Assembly (NCBI RefSeq): GCF_026151205.1
Contig: NC_087077.1
Location: 3,782,001 to 3,846,000 of the forward strand
DNA from: Bolinopsis microptera
Lineage: Eukaryota > Ctenophora > Tentaculata > Lobata > Bolinopsidae
Reading direction: 5' to 3'
DNA: 64,000 nucleotides
The notes below the pieces were generated by a model, which had not been told where the DNA came from, did no database searches, and saw only the letters and a list, made by a program, of their open reading frames with translations. Both the position numbers and the translations under genes were made by a program. Positions 48,401 to 59,575 of the stretch are shown here, piece after piece. Position 1 is the first letter of the stretch, and each line of letters begins with the position of its first letter.

Positions 48401-51400
48401 TTCAGTTAGGCTGCCTGCTAGTAGACGTAGGACACATCATGATTTATAATGTTATTTCAGCTAGGCTGCCTGCTAGTAGGCGTAGGACACATCATGATTT
48501 AGGATGTTATTTCAGTTAGGCTGCTTGCTAGTAGACGTAGGACACATCATGATTTAGGATGTTATTTCAGCTAGGCTGCCTGCTAGTAGACGTAGGAGAC
48601 ATCATGATTTATAATGTTATTTCAGTTAGGCTGCCTGCTAGTAGACGTAGGACACATCATGATTTATAATGTTATTTCAGTTAGGCTGCCTGCTAGTAGA
48701 CGTAGGACACATCATGATTTATAATGTTATTTCAGCTAGGCTGCCTGCTAGTAGACGTAGGACACATCATGATTTATAATGTTATTTCAGCTAGGCTGCC
48801 TGCTAGTAGATGTAGGACACATCATGATTTAGTATGTTATTTCAGTTAGGCTGCCTGCTAGTAGACGTAGGACACATCATGATTTATAATGTTATTTCAG
48901 TTAGGCTGCCTGCTAGTAGACGTAGGACACATCATGATTTAGAATGTTATTTCAGCTAGGCTGCCTGCTAGTAGACGTAGGACACATCATGATTTAGGAT
49001 GTTATTTCAGCTAGGCTGCCTGCTAGTAGACGTAGGACACATCATGATTTATAATGTTATTTCAGTTAGGCTGCCTGCTAGTAGACGTAGGACACATCAT
49101 GATTTAGAATGTTATTTCAGCTAGGCTGCCTGCTAGTAGACGTAGGACACATCATGATTTAGTATGTTATTTCAGCTAGGCTGCCTGCTAGTAGACGTAG
49201 GATACATCATGATTTAGGATGTTATTTCAGTTAGGCTGCCTGCTAGTAGACGTAGGACACATCATGATTTATAATGTTATTTCAGCTAGGCTGCCTGCTA
49301 GTAGACGTAGGACACATCATGATTTATAATGTTATTTCAGCTAGGCTGCCTGCTAGTAGACGTAGGACACATCATGATTTAGGATGTTATTTCAGCTAGG
49401 CTGCCTGCTAGTAGACGTAGGATACATCATGATTTAGGATGTTATTTCAGCTAGGCTGCCTGCTAGTAGACGTAGGATACATCATGATTTATCATGTTAT
49501 TTCAGCTAGGCTGCCTGCTAGTAGACGTATGACACATCATGATTTAGGATGTTATTTCAGCTAGGCTGCCTGCTAGTAGACGTAGGATACATCATGATTT
49601 ATAATGTTATTTCAGCTAGGCTGCCTGCTAGTAGACGTAGGATACATCATGATTTAGGATGTTATTTCAGCTAGGCTGCCTGCTAGTAGACGTAGGATAC
49701 ATCATGATTTATAATGTTATTTCAGCTAGGCTGCCTGCTAGTAGACGTAGGACACATCATGATTTAGGATGTTTTTTCAGCTAGGCTGCCTGCTAGTAGA
49801 CGTAGGATACATCATGATTTATAATGTTATTTCAGTTAGGCTGCCTGCTAGTAGACGTAGGACACATCATGATTTATAATGTTATTTCAGCTAGGCTGCC
49901 TGCTAGTAGACGTAGGACACAACATGATTTATAATGTTATTTCAGCTAGGCTGCCTGCTAGTAGACGTAGGACACATCATGATTTAGGATGTTATTTCAG
50001 CTAGGCTGCCTGCTAGTAGACGTAGGACACATCATGATTTATAATGTTATTTCAGCTAGGCTGCCTGCTAGTAGACGTAGGACACATCATGATTTAGGAT
50101 GTTTTTTCAGCTAGGCTGCCTGCTAGTAGACGTAGGACACATCATGATTTATAATGTTATTTCAGCTAGGCTGCCTGCTAGTAGACGTAGGATACATCAT
50201 GATTTAGTATGTTATTTCAGCTAGGCTGCCTGCTAGTAGACGTAGGACACATCATGATTTAGGATGTTATTTCAGCTAGGCTGCCTGCTAGTAGACGTAG
50301 GATACATCATGATTTAGGATGTTATTTCAGCTAGGCTGCCTGCTAGTAGACGTAGGACACATCATGATTTATAATGTTATTTCAGCTAGGCTGCCTGCTA
50401 GTAGACGTATGACACATCATGATTTATAATGTTATTTCAGCTAGGCTGCCTGCTAGTAGACGTAGGACACATCATGATTTAGTATGTTATTTCAGCTAGG
50501 CTGCCTGCTAGTAGACGTAGGACACATCTTGATTTAGTATGTTATTTCAGCTAGGCTGCCTGCTAGTAGACGTAGGATACATCATGATTTAGTATGTTAT
50601 TTCAGCTAGGCTGCCTGCTAGTAGATGTAGGACACATCATGATTTAGTATGTTATTTCAGCTAGGCTGCCTGCTAGTAGACGTAGGACACATCATGATTT
50701 AGTATGTTATTTCAGCTAGGCTGCCTGCTAGTAGACGTAGGACACATCATGATTTAGTATGTTATTTCAGCTAGGCTGCCTGCTAGTAGACGTAGGATAC
50801 ATCATGATTTAGTATGTTATTTCAGCTAGGCTGCCTGCTAGTAGACGTAGGACACATCATGATTTAGTATGTTATTTCAGCTAGGCTGCCTGCTAGTAGA
50901 TGTAGGATACATCATGATTTATAATGTTATTTCAGCTAGGCTGCCTGCTAGTAGACGTAGGACACATCATGATTTATAATGTTATTTCAGCTAGGCTGCC
51001 TGCTAGTAGACGTAGGACACATCATGATTTAGGATGTTATTTCAGCTAGGCTGCCTGCTAGTAGACGTAGGATACATCATGATTTAGGATGTTATTTCAG
51101 CTAGGCTGCCTGCTAGTAGACGTAGGACACATCATGATTTAGAATGTTGTTTCAGCTAGGCTGCCTGCTAGTAGACGTAGGACACATCATGATTTATAAT
51201 GTTATTTCAGTTAGGCTGCCTGCTAGTAGACGTAGGACACATCATGATTTAGGATGTTATTTCAGCTAGGCTGCCTGCTAGTAGACGTAGGACACATCAT
51301 GATTTATAATGTTATTTCAGCTAGGCTGCCTGCTAGTAGGCGTAGGACACATCATGATTTATAATGTTATTTCAGTTAGGCTGCCTGCTAGTAGACGTAG

Positions 51401-54400
51401 GACACATCATGATTTAGGATGTTATTTCAGCTAGGCTGCCTGCTAGTAGACGTAGGACACATCATGATTTATGATGTTATTTCAGCTAGGCTGCCTGCTA
51501 GTAGACGTAGGACACATCATGATTTATAATGTTATTTCAGCTAGGCTGCCTGCTAGTAGACGTAGGACACATCATGATTTATGATGTTATTTCAGCTAGG
51601 CTGCCTGCTAGTAGACGTAGGACACATCATGATTTATAATGTTATTTCAGCTAGGCTGCCTGCTAGTAGACGTAGGACACATCATGATTTAGGATGTTAT
51701 TTCAGCTAGGCTGCCTGCTAGTAGACGTAGGATACATCATGATTTAGTATGTTATTTCAGTTAGGCTGCCTGCTAGTAGACGTAGGACACATCATGATTT
51801 AGAATGTTATTTCAGCTAGGCTGCCTGCTAGTAGACGTAGGACACATCATGATTTATAATGTTATTTCAGTTAGGCTGCCTGCTAGTAGACGTAGGACAC
51901 ATCATGATTTAGTATGTTATTTCAGCTAGGCTGCCTGCTAGTAGACGTAGGATACATCATGATTTAGGATGTTATTTCAGCTAGGCTGCCTGCTAGTAGA
52001 CGTAGGACACATCATGATTTATGATGTTATTTCAGCTAGGCTGCCTGCTAGTAGACGTAGGACACATCATGATTTATAATGTTATTTCAGCTAGGCTGCC
52101 TGCTAGTAGACGTATGACACATCATGATTTAGGATGTTATTTCAGCTAGGCTGCCTGCTAGTAGACGTAGGACACATCATGATTTATAATGTTATTTCAG
52201 CTAGGCTGCCTGCTAGTAGACGTAGGACACATCATGATTTATAATGTTATTTCAGCTAGGCTGCCTGCTAGTAGACGTAGGACACATCATGATTTAGTAT
52301 GTTATTTCAGTTAGGCTGCCTGCTAGTAGACGTAGGACACATCCCAGATGCTGAACCACATTTCATCAAGGCTTCCTCTCTCATCAACCCTGGCAACATT
52401 ACTTTGCAGGTGACAATATTTGCAATTTCTTAACGCTCCTTTCATTGTTATTCAACTTTGATGCTTCTATGCTGTATTGTTGAGGGTTAACCTATTAAAA
52501 TATATTAAAATAGTCTGTTAAATTTCAGATAGTGGTATTAAAGAAGTTGTGTTATTTCAGATAGTGGTATTAAAGAAGTTGTGTTATTTCAGATAGTGGT
52601 ATTAAAGAAGTTGTGTTATTTCAGATAGTGGTATTTAAGAAGTTGTGTTATTTCAGATAGTGGTATTAAAGAAGTTGTGTTATTTCAGATAGTGGTATTA
52701 AAAAAGTTGTGTTATTTCAGATAGTGGTATTTAAGAAGTTGTGTTGTTTCAGATAGTGGTATTAAAGGTGCACACCGCGAATTTTGCAACTTTGGCTAAA
52801 ATAGTAATAGGGCGTGAAACAGAAACATTGTGCTATGTTTCGCAGCGTTGGTCTAATTACATCACCCTCAAATTAGCGATCAAAGTTTTCGCTTCCTAGA
52901 GAGATACAGCGTCTTAGGAAATCAAGGAATGTAAACAGTGTGGATTGTGGCTTGAACATTGCTAATTTTCTGAATTGTTTTGTGAACTGCTGGTTTCCGA
53001 TCTTATCGGCCAAAACAAAGGCTGTGTTTCTTCGATATTTTAATAGATGGAATTAATTTGTACACAAATTCTACGCGTTTTATGTGCAAAACTACCCTGA
53101 CTGTAAAATCATTATATATATTATCCATTGAATTACTAAATCCAGCGTATTTTCCACTAGAGGTCACTCTAACAAATAAAACAAAACTATTCCAATCAAA
53201 ATCTAGATCGGTCAAGCAAGGTTGACCTTTTTGGAATTTTTAGTCCCGTGATATTCTTAGGAATTGTTCTTTTCACGTACTGACTTTCCTTGAGCATGGT
53301 GGCTATACTGCGGGGCTCTTTTCCCTCTCAAACATAGTCCCACATTCCTTGCAAGATATCCTTTCTGTAAGAGTAGTCCTTGTTGATGACTCGGCTTTTG
53401 CTTACATATTTCTTTTGGCTCTTAGAATAGGACCAAAATTCTTTTCTGTTGCTGGTTAAGTTCTTATTGATTTCTATAGCAATAACCATAGAGCCCACTA
53501 CCATTCTGTTTAGGGAATAGGAAGTCCGTTTAGGCAAGAGCTTTAGTCTCACATTGTGATAAACTTCCAAAGCCCCTGTGTGTAGAAAGTTACAACACAA
53601 CTGGATGGAACTTATGAAGCGGGTGCTGGTGAAGTACTTGAATAAAGAGGTGAATTCTTCACTTTCTATTTTAAACCACTTTAGCCCCTTTAGCGTCCTG
53701 TGTTTTACCCTTGAAGAGTACTTCATTTTATGAAAGTAAGGATATAGCTTTTCAGAGGTCAAAACAATTTGCTTCTTTCTTTTTTCATTCCGTTCTTTCT
53801 GCAGTTGTAGTTTTAGAGGCTCGAAGGGATCGGCTGTCCAGGCGTGATGGTTACTAATGTGCAGTAAAGTCGAATGAACCCTTTCCACTAACTCTTTCGG
53901 GTCCCCTGCACGATAGGGGCAACAAACTCCGACAGCTTCGGTAGTTTTTTAGACATTTCCATGAGCTTTCTTTTCACCAGCCTCGCTTTGTGCCAAATAT
54001 CATAGTTGTGAGTAATACTGGTAAAGAAGGTCCTCATCAGATTTGCAATCCTCGTATTCTCATCGGTCACGAAGTGTCGGACTTTCAGCCCTTGGCTAAC
54101 AAGGTTGAGTAGGACTCCCTTGCACGCAAACGTTTCCAGGTCGCCTCTGTACATTCCCTTTTGGGCGACGAAAAAGTCAAGAATAGCACCTGTCTTAATA
54201 TCTAGAATTCTATAAGTGCAAAACTTCGCACACCAACCGGGCGAGTCGAAGTGCCCATCTCCTGCGATGTCAACGTGTTTCAACCCACTGCGACTCTCTA
54301 GCAAAGCTGTCCTCATAGACGTCCATTGGTCGACGATTATAGGGTATAGATTGGTCGTGTTGTTTTTATAGAAACTTGAGCATGTTATGTATGGAACAGA

Positions 54401-56433
54401 TAAACAAGTCATGAACGATTCTAAAACACTATAACTCATCCCACACAAAAAAGCTGCAGCAGAAACTACAAGGTTGCACTCATACTTTTTCTGTCTCAGG
54501 CGTGAGCTTCTCCAGACTCCTTCGTGAGGCAGAATACCATAACACCTGTAATTGACCACTATGCCAAATCCAGCACAGTTTATCCTCTTGATGACTGACC
54601 GGGCTCCGCATTCGGGACAGAATTTAAATAGGGATAGTAGTAAGGGCACGCTAATAATGGCCCAACAAGCGTTTGTTGTGAATGATTCTACGCTTCCATC
54701 AATAACTGGCTCATCATCGTCCGTGAGGTCATCCAGTTCAAGATCATCCAGCTCTATAAAGTCACCTTCTTCGGAAAATGAAGAGTTGATATCTTCATTA
54801 TGTAAACCCGTGTCAAAGTCATCATCATCATCTTCATCAGTAGGTTGGCTATCTTCACTGTCAGTTTCTGAGAAGTAAAGCTCGTCGATCTCCCAAAAAG
54901 AATCAGGTTCAATGTTAGAACAGGATTCGTTGGTTGTATCCTGATCAATATCTATGCCATCAGTTGACCCTGCCGGTTGCATTTCAACTAATCTTTCTTT
55001 AGGGGGTGGTCGTTTTGACATTGTTTGGACTAGGGGGTTGGCGAAACTACCAGTCCTTCGATCTGTATTTGGTACACTATCGACTTTCAAGCGAATCAAT
55101 GTGCGAGTTTCAGGATTGGCTCGAGCATGATATCGTTCCAAATCACCCTCTTGAAAGTCATCCAGGAAAAAGTGATCAGTACAAACTCTTGTACTAAGGC
55201 TGGGTTGCCATGATCGTGAATCTCTATTCATCCTCACAACCCATTTTTGCTTTAAAGCTTGATTTGTTGGTAGTCTGATGTATCTTAGATATTCTCTTCC
55301 ACTGTGATCACTTACTTTGTTTCGGCTACTACGATTCGAGCAAGCACCCACAGCACAAAATGATCCTCCTGGTCTCCGCTTCTACGAAGGTGGTTGTTCA
55401 GCCATTCAGCTACTTTATTTCTGTAACATCGTTCGAGTATTGAAGAATGTATTGAAGAATGTGACTAAAAATACTAAAATAACTCGTGATATTATAACTT
55501 GTAACTAGTGATAAGAGATGGCAAATTTAAATAACTAATCGTGTTAACAATAACAAACTACTAGTGCTCAGTATTACCGTTTAAAACGAATGTGTCATGA
55601 TTGCGTGTAAGAGACAAAACGTGGCATTGCAAATGTAAACAACGTAATAGTGAGAGGAGAGTAGAGAGAGAGAGTGATAGTACGCTGCATCTCTCGAGCG
55701 ACCCTAATTTTGGTGGCCAATTAGAGGGCGACACCCTAACTTGCGTGTCCCTAAATTTTGCGGAAGTTAATATATTCGCTTGACTATCAGATTGAGTTAA
55801 AAAACAAAAATGTTAAAATTTTTTCCCTATCTCGGTGTGCACCTTTAAAGAAGTTGTGTTATTTCAGATAGTGGTATTAAAGAAGTTGTGTTATTTCAGA
55901 TAGTGGTATTTAAGAAGTTGTGTTATTTCAGATAGTGGTATTAAAGAAGTTGTGTTATTTCAGATAGTGGTATCAAAAAAGTTGTGTTATTTCAGATAGT
56001 GGTATTAAAGAAGTTGTGTTATTTCAGATAGTGGTATTAAAGAAGTTGTGTTATTTCAGATAGTGGTATTAAAGAAGTTGTATTATTTCAGATAGTGGTA
56101 TTAAAGAAGTTGTGTTATTTCTGATAGTGGTATTCAAGAAGTTGTGTTATTTCAGATAGTGGTATTAAAGAAGTTGTGTTATTTCAGATAGTGGTATTAA
56201 AGAAGTTGTGTTATTTCAGATAGTGGTATTAAAGAAGTTGTGTTATTTCAGATAGTGGTATTAAAGAAGTTGTGTTATTTCAGATAGTGGTACTATTAAA
56301 GAAGTTGTGTTATTTCAGATAGTGGTATTAAAGAAGTTGTGTTATTGCAAGACTTACTGTAAGAACTACATGGGAGCATTAGAGACGCTGGATAGACTGG
56401 TATATCTGATAAACGTGTCAACTTCTATGATCG
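45439..56433 (+). CDS. F8A1: 40 kDa huntingtin-associated protein (F8A/HAP40), 3' end not found
   Basis: Five exons are supported: 45439-45547, 46058-46194, 46442-46579, 52311-52409 and 56319-56433, together 199 complete codons and an open phase-1 donor (ATCG|GTGAG). HAP40 is a TPR-like helical protein that clamps the huntingtin HEAT domains and links huntingtin to Rab5 endosomes. Marks: LKKRFLRKPNITEARDNF at the N terminus (closely like human LKKRFLRKPNVAEA), GETNALTKAAALFLE, DLALKLCVE-LGCLLVDVG, DAEPHFIKASSL and KNYMGALETLDRLVYL. Human HAP40 is 371 aa, so about 150 C-terminal residues are missing; I see no matching exon before 64000. Three of its splice sites are embedded in tandem arrays, and a Kolobok transposon sits in intron 4. 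Confidence 0.85.
45648..45975. repeat. Low-complexity relic in HAP40 intron 1
   Basis: The segment CAAATTCCTATTTTGGGG occurs at about 45661 and 45949, enclosing T-rich TTTTATGGGTTTTT repeats and ending GAGTTGGACACCCCC. It resembles the AT-rich interior of the 28 kb element (CTAACCCCAAAAAAAACCCA), so it may be a decayed relative. Confidence 0.35.
46560..47045 (+). repeat. 48 bp tandem array carrying the HAP40 exon 3 splice donor, 10 copies
   Basis: Each unit has the last 20 bases of exon 3 (CTCTTAAACTCTGTGTAGAG) and 28 intron bases starting GTTAGCCGTTAG. Nine units are 48 bp and one is 54 bp. The first donor ends the true exon; use of any later one reads GAG GTT AGC CGT TAG, a stop. A 214-codon antisense open frame over this array is only a by-product of a repeat length divisible by three. 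Confidence 0.96.
47171..52340 (+). repeat. 55 bp tandem array carrying the HAP40 exon 4 splice acceptor, 94 copies
   Basis: Each unit has about 22 intron bases ending GTTATTTCAG and the first 33 bases of exon 4 (CTAGGCTGCCTGCTAGTAGA...). The first and last units start at 47171 and 52286, 5115 bases apart, exactly 93 x 55, so there is no net insertion or deletion in 5.2 kb. Units differ at a few positions: CAGC/CAGT before TAGG, GACAC/GATAC, and ATAAT/AGGAT/AGTAT/AGAAT. Only the last unit continues into exon (CATCCCAGATGCTGAACC). Earlier acceptors lead to stops such as ATG ATT TAG. Confidence 0.97.
52766..55844 (-). mobile_element. Kolobok-type DNA transposon, 3.1 kb
   Basis: The ends are inverted (AGGTGCACACCGCGA left; mirror AGGTGCACACCGAGA right) and the target duplication is TTAA (52762-52765 and 55845-55848), as expected of Kolobok. 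It codes one THAP-type transposase on the - strand. It is inserted into a 32 bp unit of the HAP40 intron 4 array, opposite in orientation to the host gene. The clean duplication and near-complete frame suggest a fairly young insertion, though this copy is inactivated. Confidence 0.88.
53328..55405 (-). pseudogene. Kolobok transposase (THAP domain), inactivated by one stop and one frameshift
   Basis: From the ATG at 55405 (MAEQPPS) the frame meets a TAG at 55382-55384, then continues as a THAP-like zinc finger: FCAVGAC (C-x4-C), W..., RVCTDHF (C-x2-H). Next come an acidic linker (about residues 110-210), CPECGARS, and the catalytic region with HVDIAGDGHFDSPGWCAKFC and DENTRIANLM. Near 53890 a one-base shift in a G run (CAGGGGACC) moves the sense reading to the next frame, which continues LVERVHSTLLHISNHHAW. 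Total about 690 codons. The DGHFDSPG and HNYDIWHKARL motifs are typical of this transposase family in aquatic invertebrates and fish. It probably cannot make active enzyme. Confidence 0.82.
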
Positions 56434-57287
56434 GTGAGATACTTAATTTAGTTTGATAGAAAAATGAGTGAGGCAAGCAAAAAGGAGTTTACAATTAACA
56501 TTAATATAGATATAAATAAATCCTAACATTTATTAAATTCTAACATTTATTAACGTATAGATTAATTGAGATTAGTTGCTGTTCACACTTCACCATTCTG
56601 CAAATAATTTAAATGAGCAATACATCACAAGAAGCGTTGGAAACTTAGTAACCCAGAGCAACATATCATTATTAACATCCAAAACTAACTAAAATAACAC
56701 AAATGAGACATAGGATCACAGTGTTGCACGCCCCGTTTATTATCTGGCTAGATTGGTCGGAGACGGCGTCGAATGCCACTCTAAACAGGACATAGCACAT
56801 AATGTGATCATGATATCCCTGAATGACTAGGTGTACATTTGGTGGGTCTGAGTGGAAGTTGATGATGTACATTCAGCACACCTACGGCGGCGTTTCTAAT
56901 CAGTGGCGGCGTTGCTGATCAGTGGCGGCGTTGCGAATACAAAATAATCGGCGGCGTGCAACACAGAGCACTGTGGGGTCACATAACAGCTATATCCGCT
57001 TATTCTAGTCCTGCTAAATCAAGATATAGTTGAAAATATATTAGTTAAGCTGATTCGAAAAATGTTGGACCACTTCCCTCTATCTGGCTAAACACACACG
57101 TTTTATAATATGACGCAGTGAAACTATCGGACTGTGAATATGTAGACTCTGTTACATCGTTTTCTGTTTATATAAAACTCCGTTACAAATTGAACTGGGA
57201 TCTGGCAATACTACACCTTAGTACACCTTATAATATGCCCTCTTATTACTTGTTACCATTTATACAGTAACAGTATTTATATGGTTA
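56434..57287. other. Stretch after HAP40 exon 5
   Basis: No gene is seen and no exon that would complete HAP40. A short GC-richer repeat of about 21 bp (AATCAGTGGCGGCGTT) occurs three times near 56885-56960. Confidence 0.5.
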
Positions 57288-58415
57288 CTAACCGTAGTTG
57301 AGCACCTGGGTGAGCAAACTAAAAAAGCAAACACTGGCTACTAAGTTGACTCTGGAAGCAGGGTTCCCAGAGTTTCCAGGTTCTACATAGTGCCGGCAGC
57401 CCGGTCGTTCAACAAAATTGTTTTGACATTTGAACTGGAAACTAGTAGCATTGTTATACTCATATTCTGGATAACATTGTACAGTGACCTGACTACCTGG
57501 TAAGATGAAGGGAGCCAGTGTGTTTGTGATAACTGCCCCGTTTCTGATCTCCATTTGTGGATCACATGGCCCAAGGTGCTCCTTTATAGTCTCAAATGTC
57601 AGGTCACGTAACTGTTCCTTGCACTCTGGACATAAGAATATTCTGTCGAAATTAGTGGTTAACATTGATATTGATATATAGTCTGGTGCGAAACCATATG
57701 GATATGGAACAACTGGAACTAGCTGAAATGTTTGTGTTGTAGAGCTTCTGGAGCAATCTTCCAGGGTAGCAGTAACTTTAGATCCAGCTGATTTGCTCGC
57801 CACACACTTCCCGGATAGTTTGTGTTTCATCCTTATTTGATTTTTTCCCTGATTCTTGTTAAGATTTGGTTGTACAATCCATTGTGAGGTATCCTCACAT
57901 GCACCCCATTTCATATTTTCCCCAGTTACTTTCAGACATTGCCTACTATTTCCTCTTATTACCAAAATATTTAGGTGTGTTTTACCACTTATCTTACCCT
58001 GAAATTCTACCACCGGGCTCTTCAACTCCAGTGCTCTTTGTATAATCCAGATACATGTTGAATTGCCAATAGTGCTAAACTGGCCACCCGACGGAGCAGC
58101 AGGGTTGTTCAACAATGCACACATCTCTGTTTTATAGTTGAACGCTAAGAAGTTACAGTGGTAGTAGTACTGGCAGTACTGGGTACACTGGTGCAGGGAG
58201 TCTGTGGGAAACTGATAGATGGGTTGCTCGTCACAGCACTCTACCTTATCTGTCTCATAGCATGAGTCCATCAAGTCTTTATCAATTTCTTCTGTTGGAG
58301 ACATTTCAATCAAGTCTGGAGGCGCTTCCAGGCTAATGTTGGATACAGCCCCCTGTGCCAGCGCCCTTAGGCTCAAACAGAGCATCGCTAATTGAACTAT
58401 TTGAGAACGCATCAT
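57288..58415 (-). CDS. Secreted or GPI-anchored protein with PAN-like, ricin-B-like and sushi-like modules
   Basis: Single-exon frame of 375 aa. The N terminus is a signal peptide (QIVQLAMLCLSLRALAQGAV). Residues about 50-125 have spaced cysteines and the pattern CTQYCQYYYHCNFLAFNYKT...C, like PAN/apple domains. Residues about 140-235 resemble a beta-trefoil ricin-B lectin fold (CLKVTGENMKWGACEDTSQW; KLSGKCVASKSAG; TQTFQLVP). Residues about 285-345 look like a sushi/CCP module (GAVITNT...ITVQCYPEYEY...FQFKCQNN). The last 20 residues are hydrophobic (LVASVCFFSLLTQVLNYG) after a small-residue site, fitting a GPI signal. The domain calls are by eye and moderate; an extracellular binding role is inferred. 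An acceptor-like TTTGGTACAG lies 2 bases before the ATG. Confidence 0.75.
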   Translation of the reverse strand: MMRSQIVQLAMLCLSLRALAQGAVSNISLEAPPDLIEMSPTEEIDKDLMDSCYETDKVECCDEQPIYQFPTDSLHQCTQYCQYYYHCNFLAFNYKTEMCALLNNPAAPSGGQFSTIGNSTCIWIIQRALELKSPVVEFQGKISGKTHLNILVIRGNSRQCLKVTGENMKWGACEDTSQWIVQPNLNKNQGKNQIRMKHKLSGKCVASKSAGSKVTATLEDCSRSSTTQTFQLVPVVPYPYGFAPDYISISMLTTNFDRIFLCPECKEQLRDLTFETIKEHLGPCDPQMEIRNGAVITNTLAPFILPGSQVTVQCYPEYEYNNATSFQFKCQNNFVERPGCRHYVEPGNSGNPASRVNLVASVCFFSLLTQVLNYG

Positions 58416-58982
58416 TGCTGTACCAAAGGGAAATCAACTATAGAAATTGTAAATTCAACTTTACTCAAAAGAAGATTGAGTACGCCTGACGCAACACCTT
58501 TTGCATTATTCAAATGAAGCTTTGTCAACCAGAACCCCTTTTATGGAAGGTCCCATTGGGGGGGGGGGTACCAATGGCATAAATGGCATAATGGAGAATT
58601 GGCCAAACAAAATTTCCATTTATGCCATGAAATTTCTATGCCATTTGATGAATTTTATGCCATTTGTCTCCATTCTATGCCATTCGAAATATTAAATTTT
58701 AAAACTTTGAACTGAGAATTTAATAACGAATAGTCTGCACCCCACTAGTACTGTCACCTTTATTTCTATTTGTTGTACTGACCCTGGTCATTAGAAACAC
58801 CCCTAAAAGTTCGTTTTTTGACAAAAAATTTAAAACTTCTGTAATTTCATTTCTGTTTTAGTTACGCATTTGATTTTTGGTATGCGTATAGAAAATCGAT
58901 ACGGCTTTAAAATGAGATGTTCGGCGACCTCCTAGCTCACTCACTAGACTCAGTAGGAGTGATTTAACTGCGAGGGACAATT

Positions 58983-59575
58983 GAGGCTAACAAATTAGCC
59001 TCACCACTTTCAAAAAAGAACTTTCTCATGTTACGTCCATGATATTCAAGTTGCAAGTATAATCCATATTACCTGGGGACCTCAGGCTATTATGTTCATA
59101 AACATAGAGATTATGTTCATAAACATAGAGATTCGGCGGAATGACAGGCTGAGCGCGGCCCAGTAAAATCCATAGTGATTTTACTTGATCGGTATTTAAG
59201 CTTCAAATATTCGAGGTGAAAATGAGGCTAACCACCTTTTGAGAGGGTGAAATGAGGCTAACAAGTATACTTTTGTGTATATTTTCGAGTTGGTTCGGTT
59301 TTGTGACTATCTAATGTGTCAACAATAAAAATTTATTCATCCTCTTCAAGCTCAACATTTCAGAAATCGCAGAGTCTTCTTGTAGGAGGCCAAAATGAGG
59401 CTAATAAATGATTCGACCGCATTTTAAGTTGTAACTTTAATGTACGGAAACATGTTATAGACCCACTATAAAACTTGTAATTGTAGCCCGAAGGTTATTG
59501 AGACTTTATCGAAACTTATGTGAGGTTGGATTGAGGCTACCTTCCCTCCTTGAGGCAAAATTGAGGCTAACAGAT
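58983..59575 (+). repeat. Dispersed TGAGGCTAA motif, six copies
   Basis: TTGAGGCTAAC, ATGAGGCTAAC (twice), ATGAGGCTAAT, TTGAGGCTACC and TTGAGGCTAAC occur at about 58982, 59223, 59250, 59395, 59533 and 59562, all in + orientation; an inverted TTAGCCTCA adjoins the first. Spaced subterminal motifs of this sort are often transposase binding sites. Confidence 0.6.

Larger units (their letters stand above)
52522..56344 (+). repeat. 32 bp tandem array carrying the HAP40 exon 5 splice acceptor, 23 copies, split by a transposon
   Basis: The unit is TTATTTCAGATAGTGGTATT plus AAAGAAGTTGTG. Eight copies (52522-52765) lie before and fifteen (from 55845) after the Kolobok insertion, which cut within the eighth copy. 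The last acceptor (exon start 56319) is the one that keeps the frame; an earlier one reads TAT TTC AGA TAG. The unit is almost all exon: the real exon continues GTGTTATTGCAAG where the unit has GTGTTATTTCAG. Confidence 0.96.

Noticed and set aside
47171-52340. CRISPR array
   Set aside because: There are no unique spacers: the full 55 bp unit repeats, it overlaps an animal exon, and no cas genes are present.
54552-54878. 108-codon serine-rich + strand frame
   Set aside because: Mirror image of the acidic (Glu/Asp codon) linker of the Kolobok transposase on the other strand.
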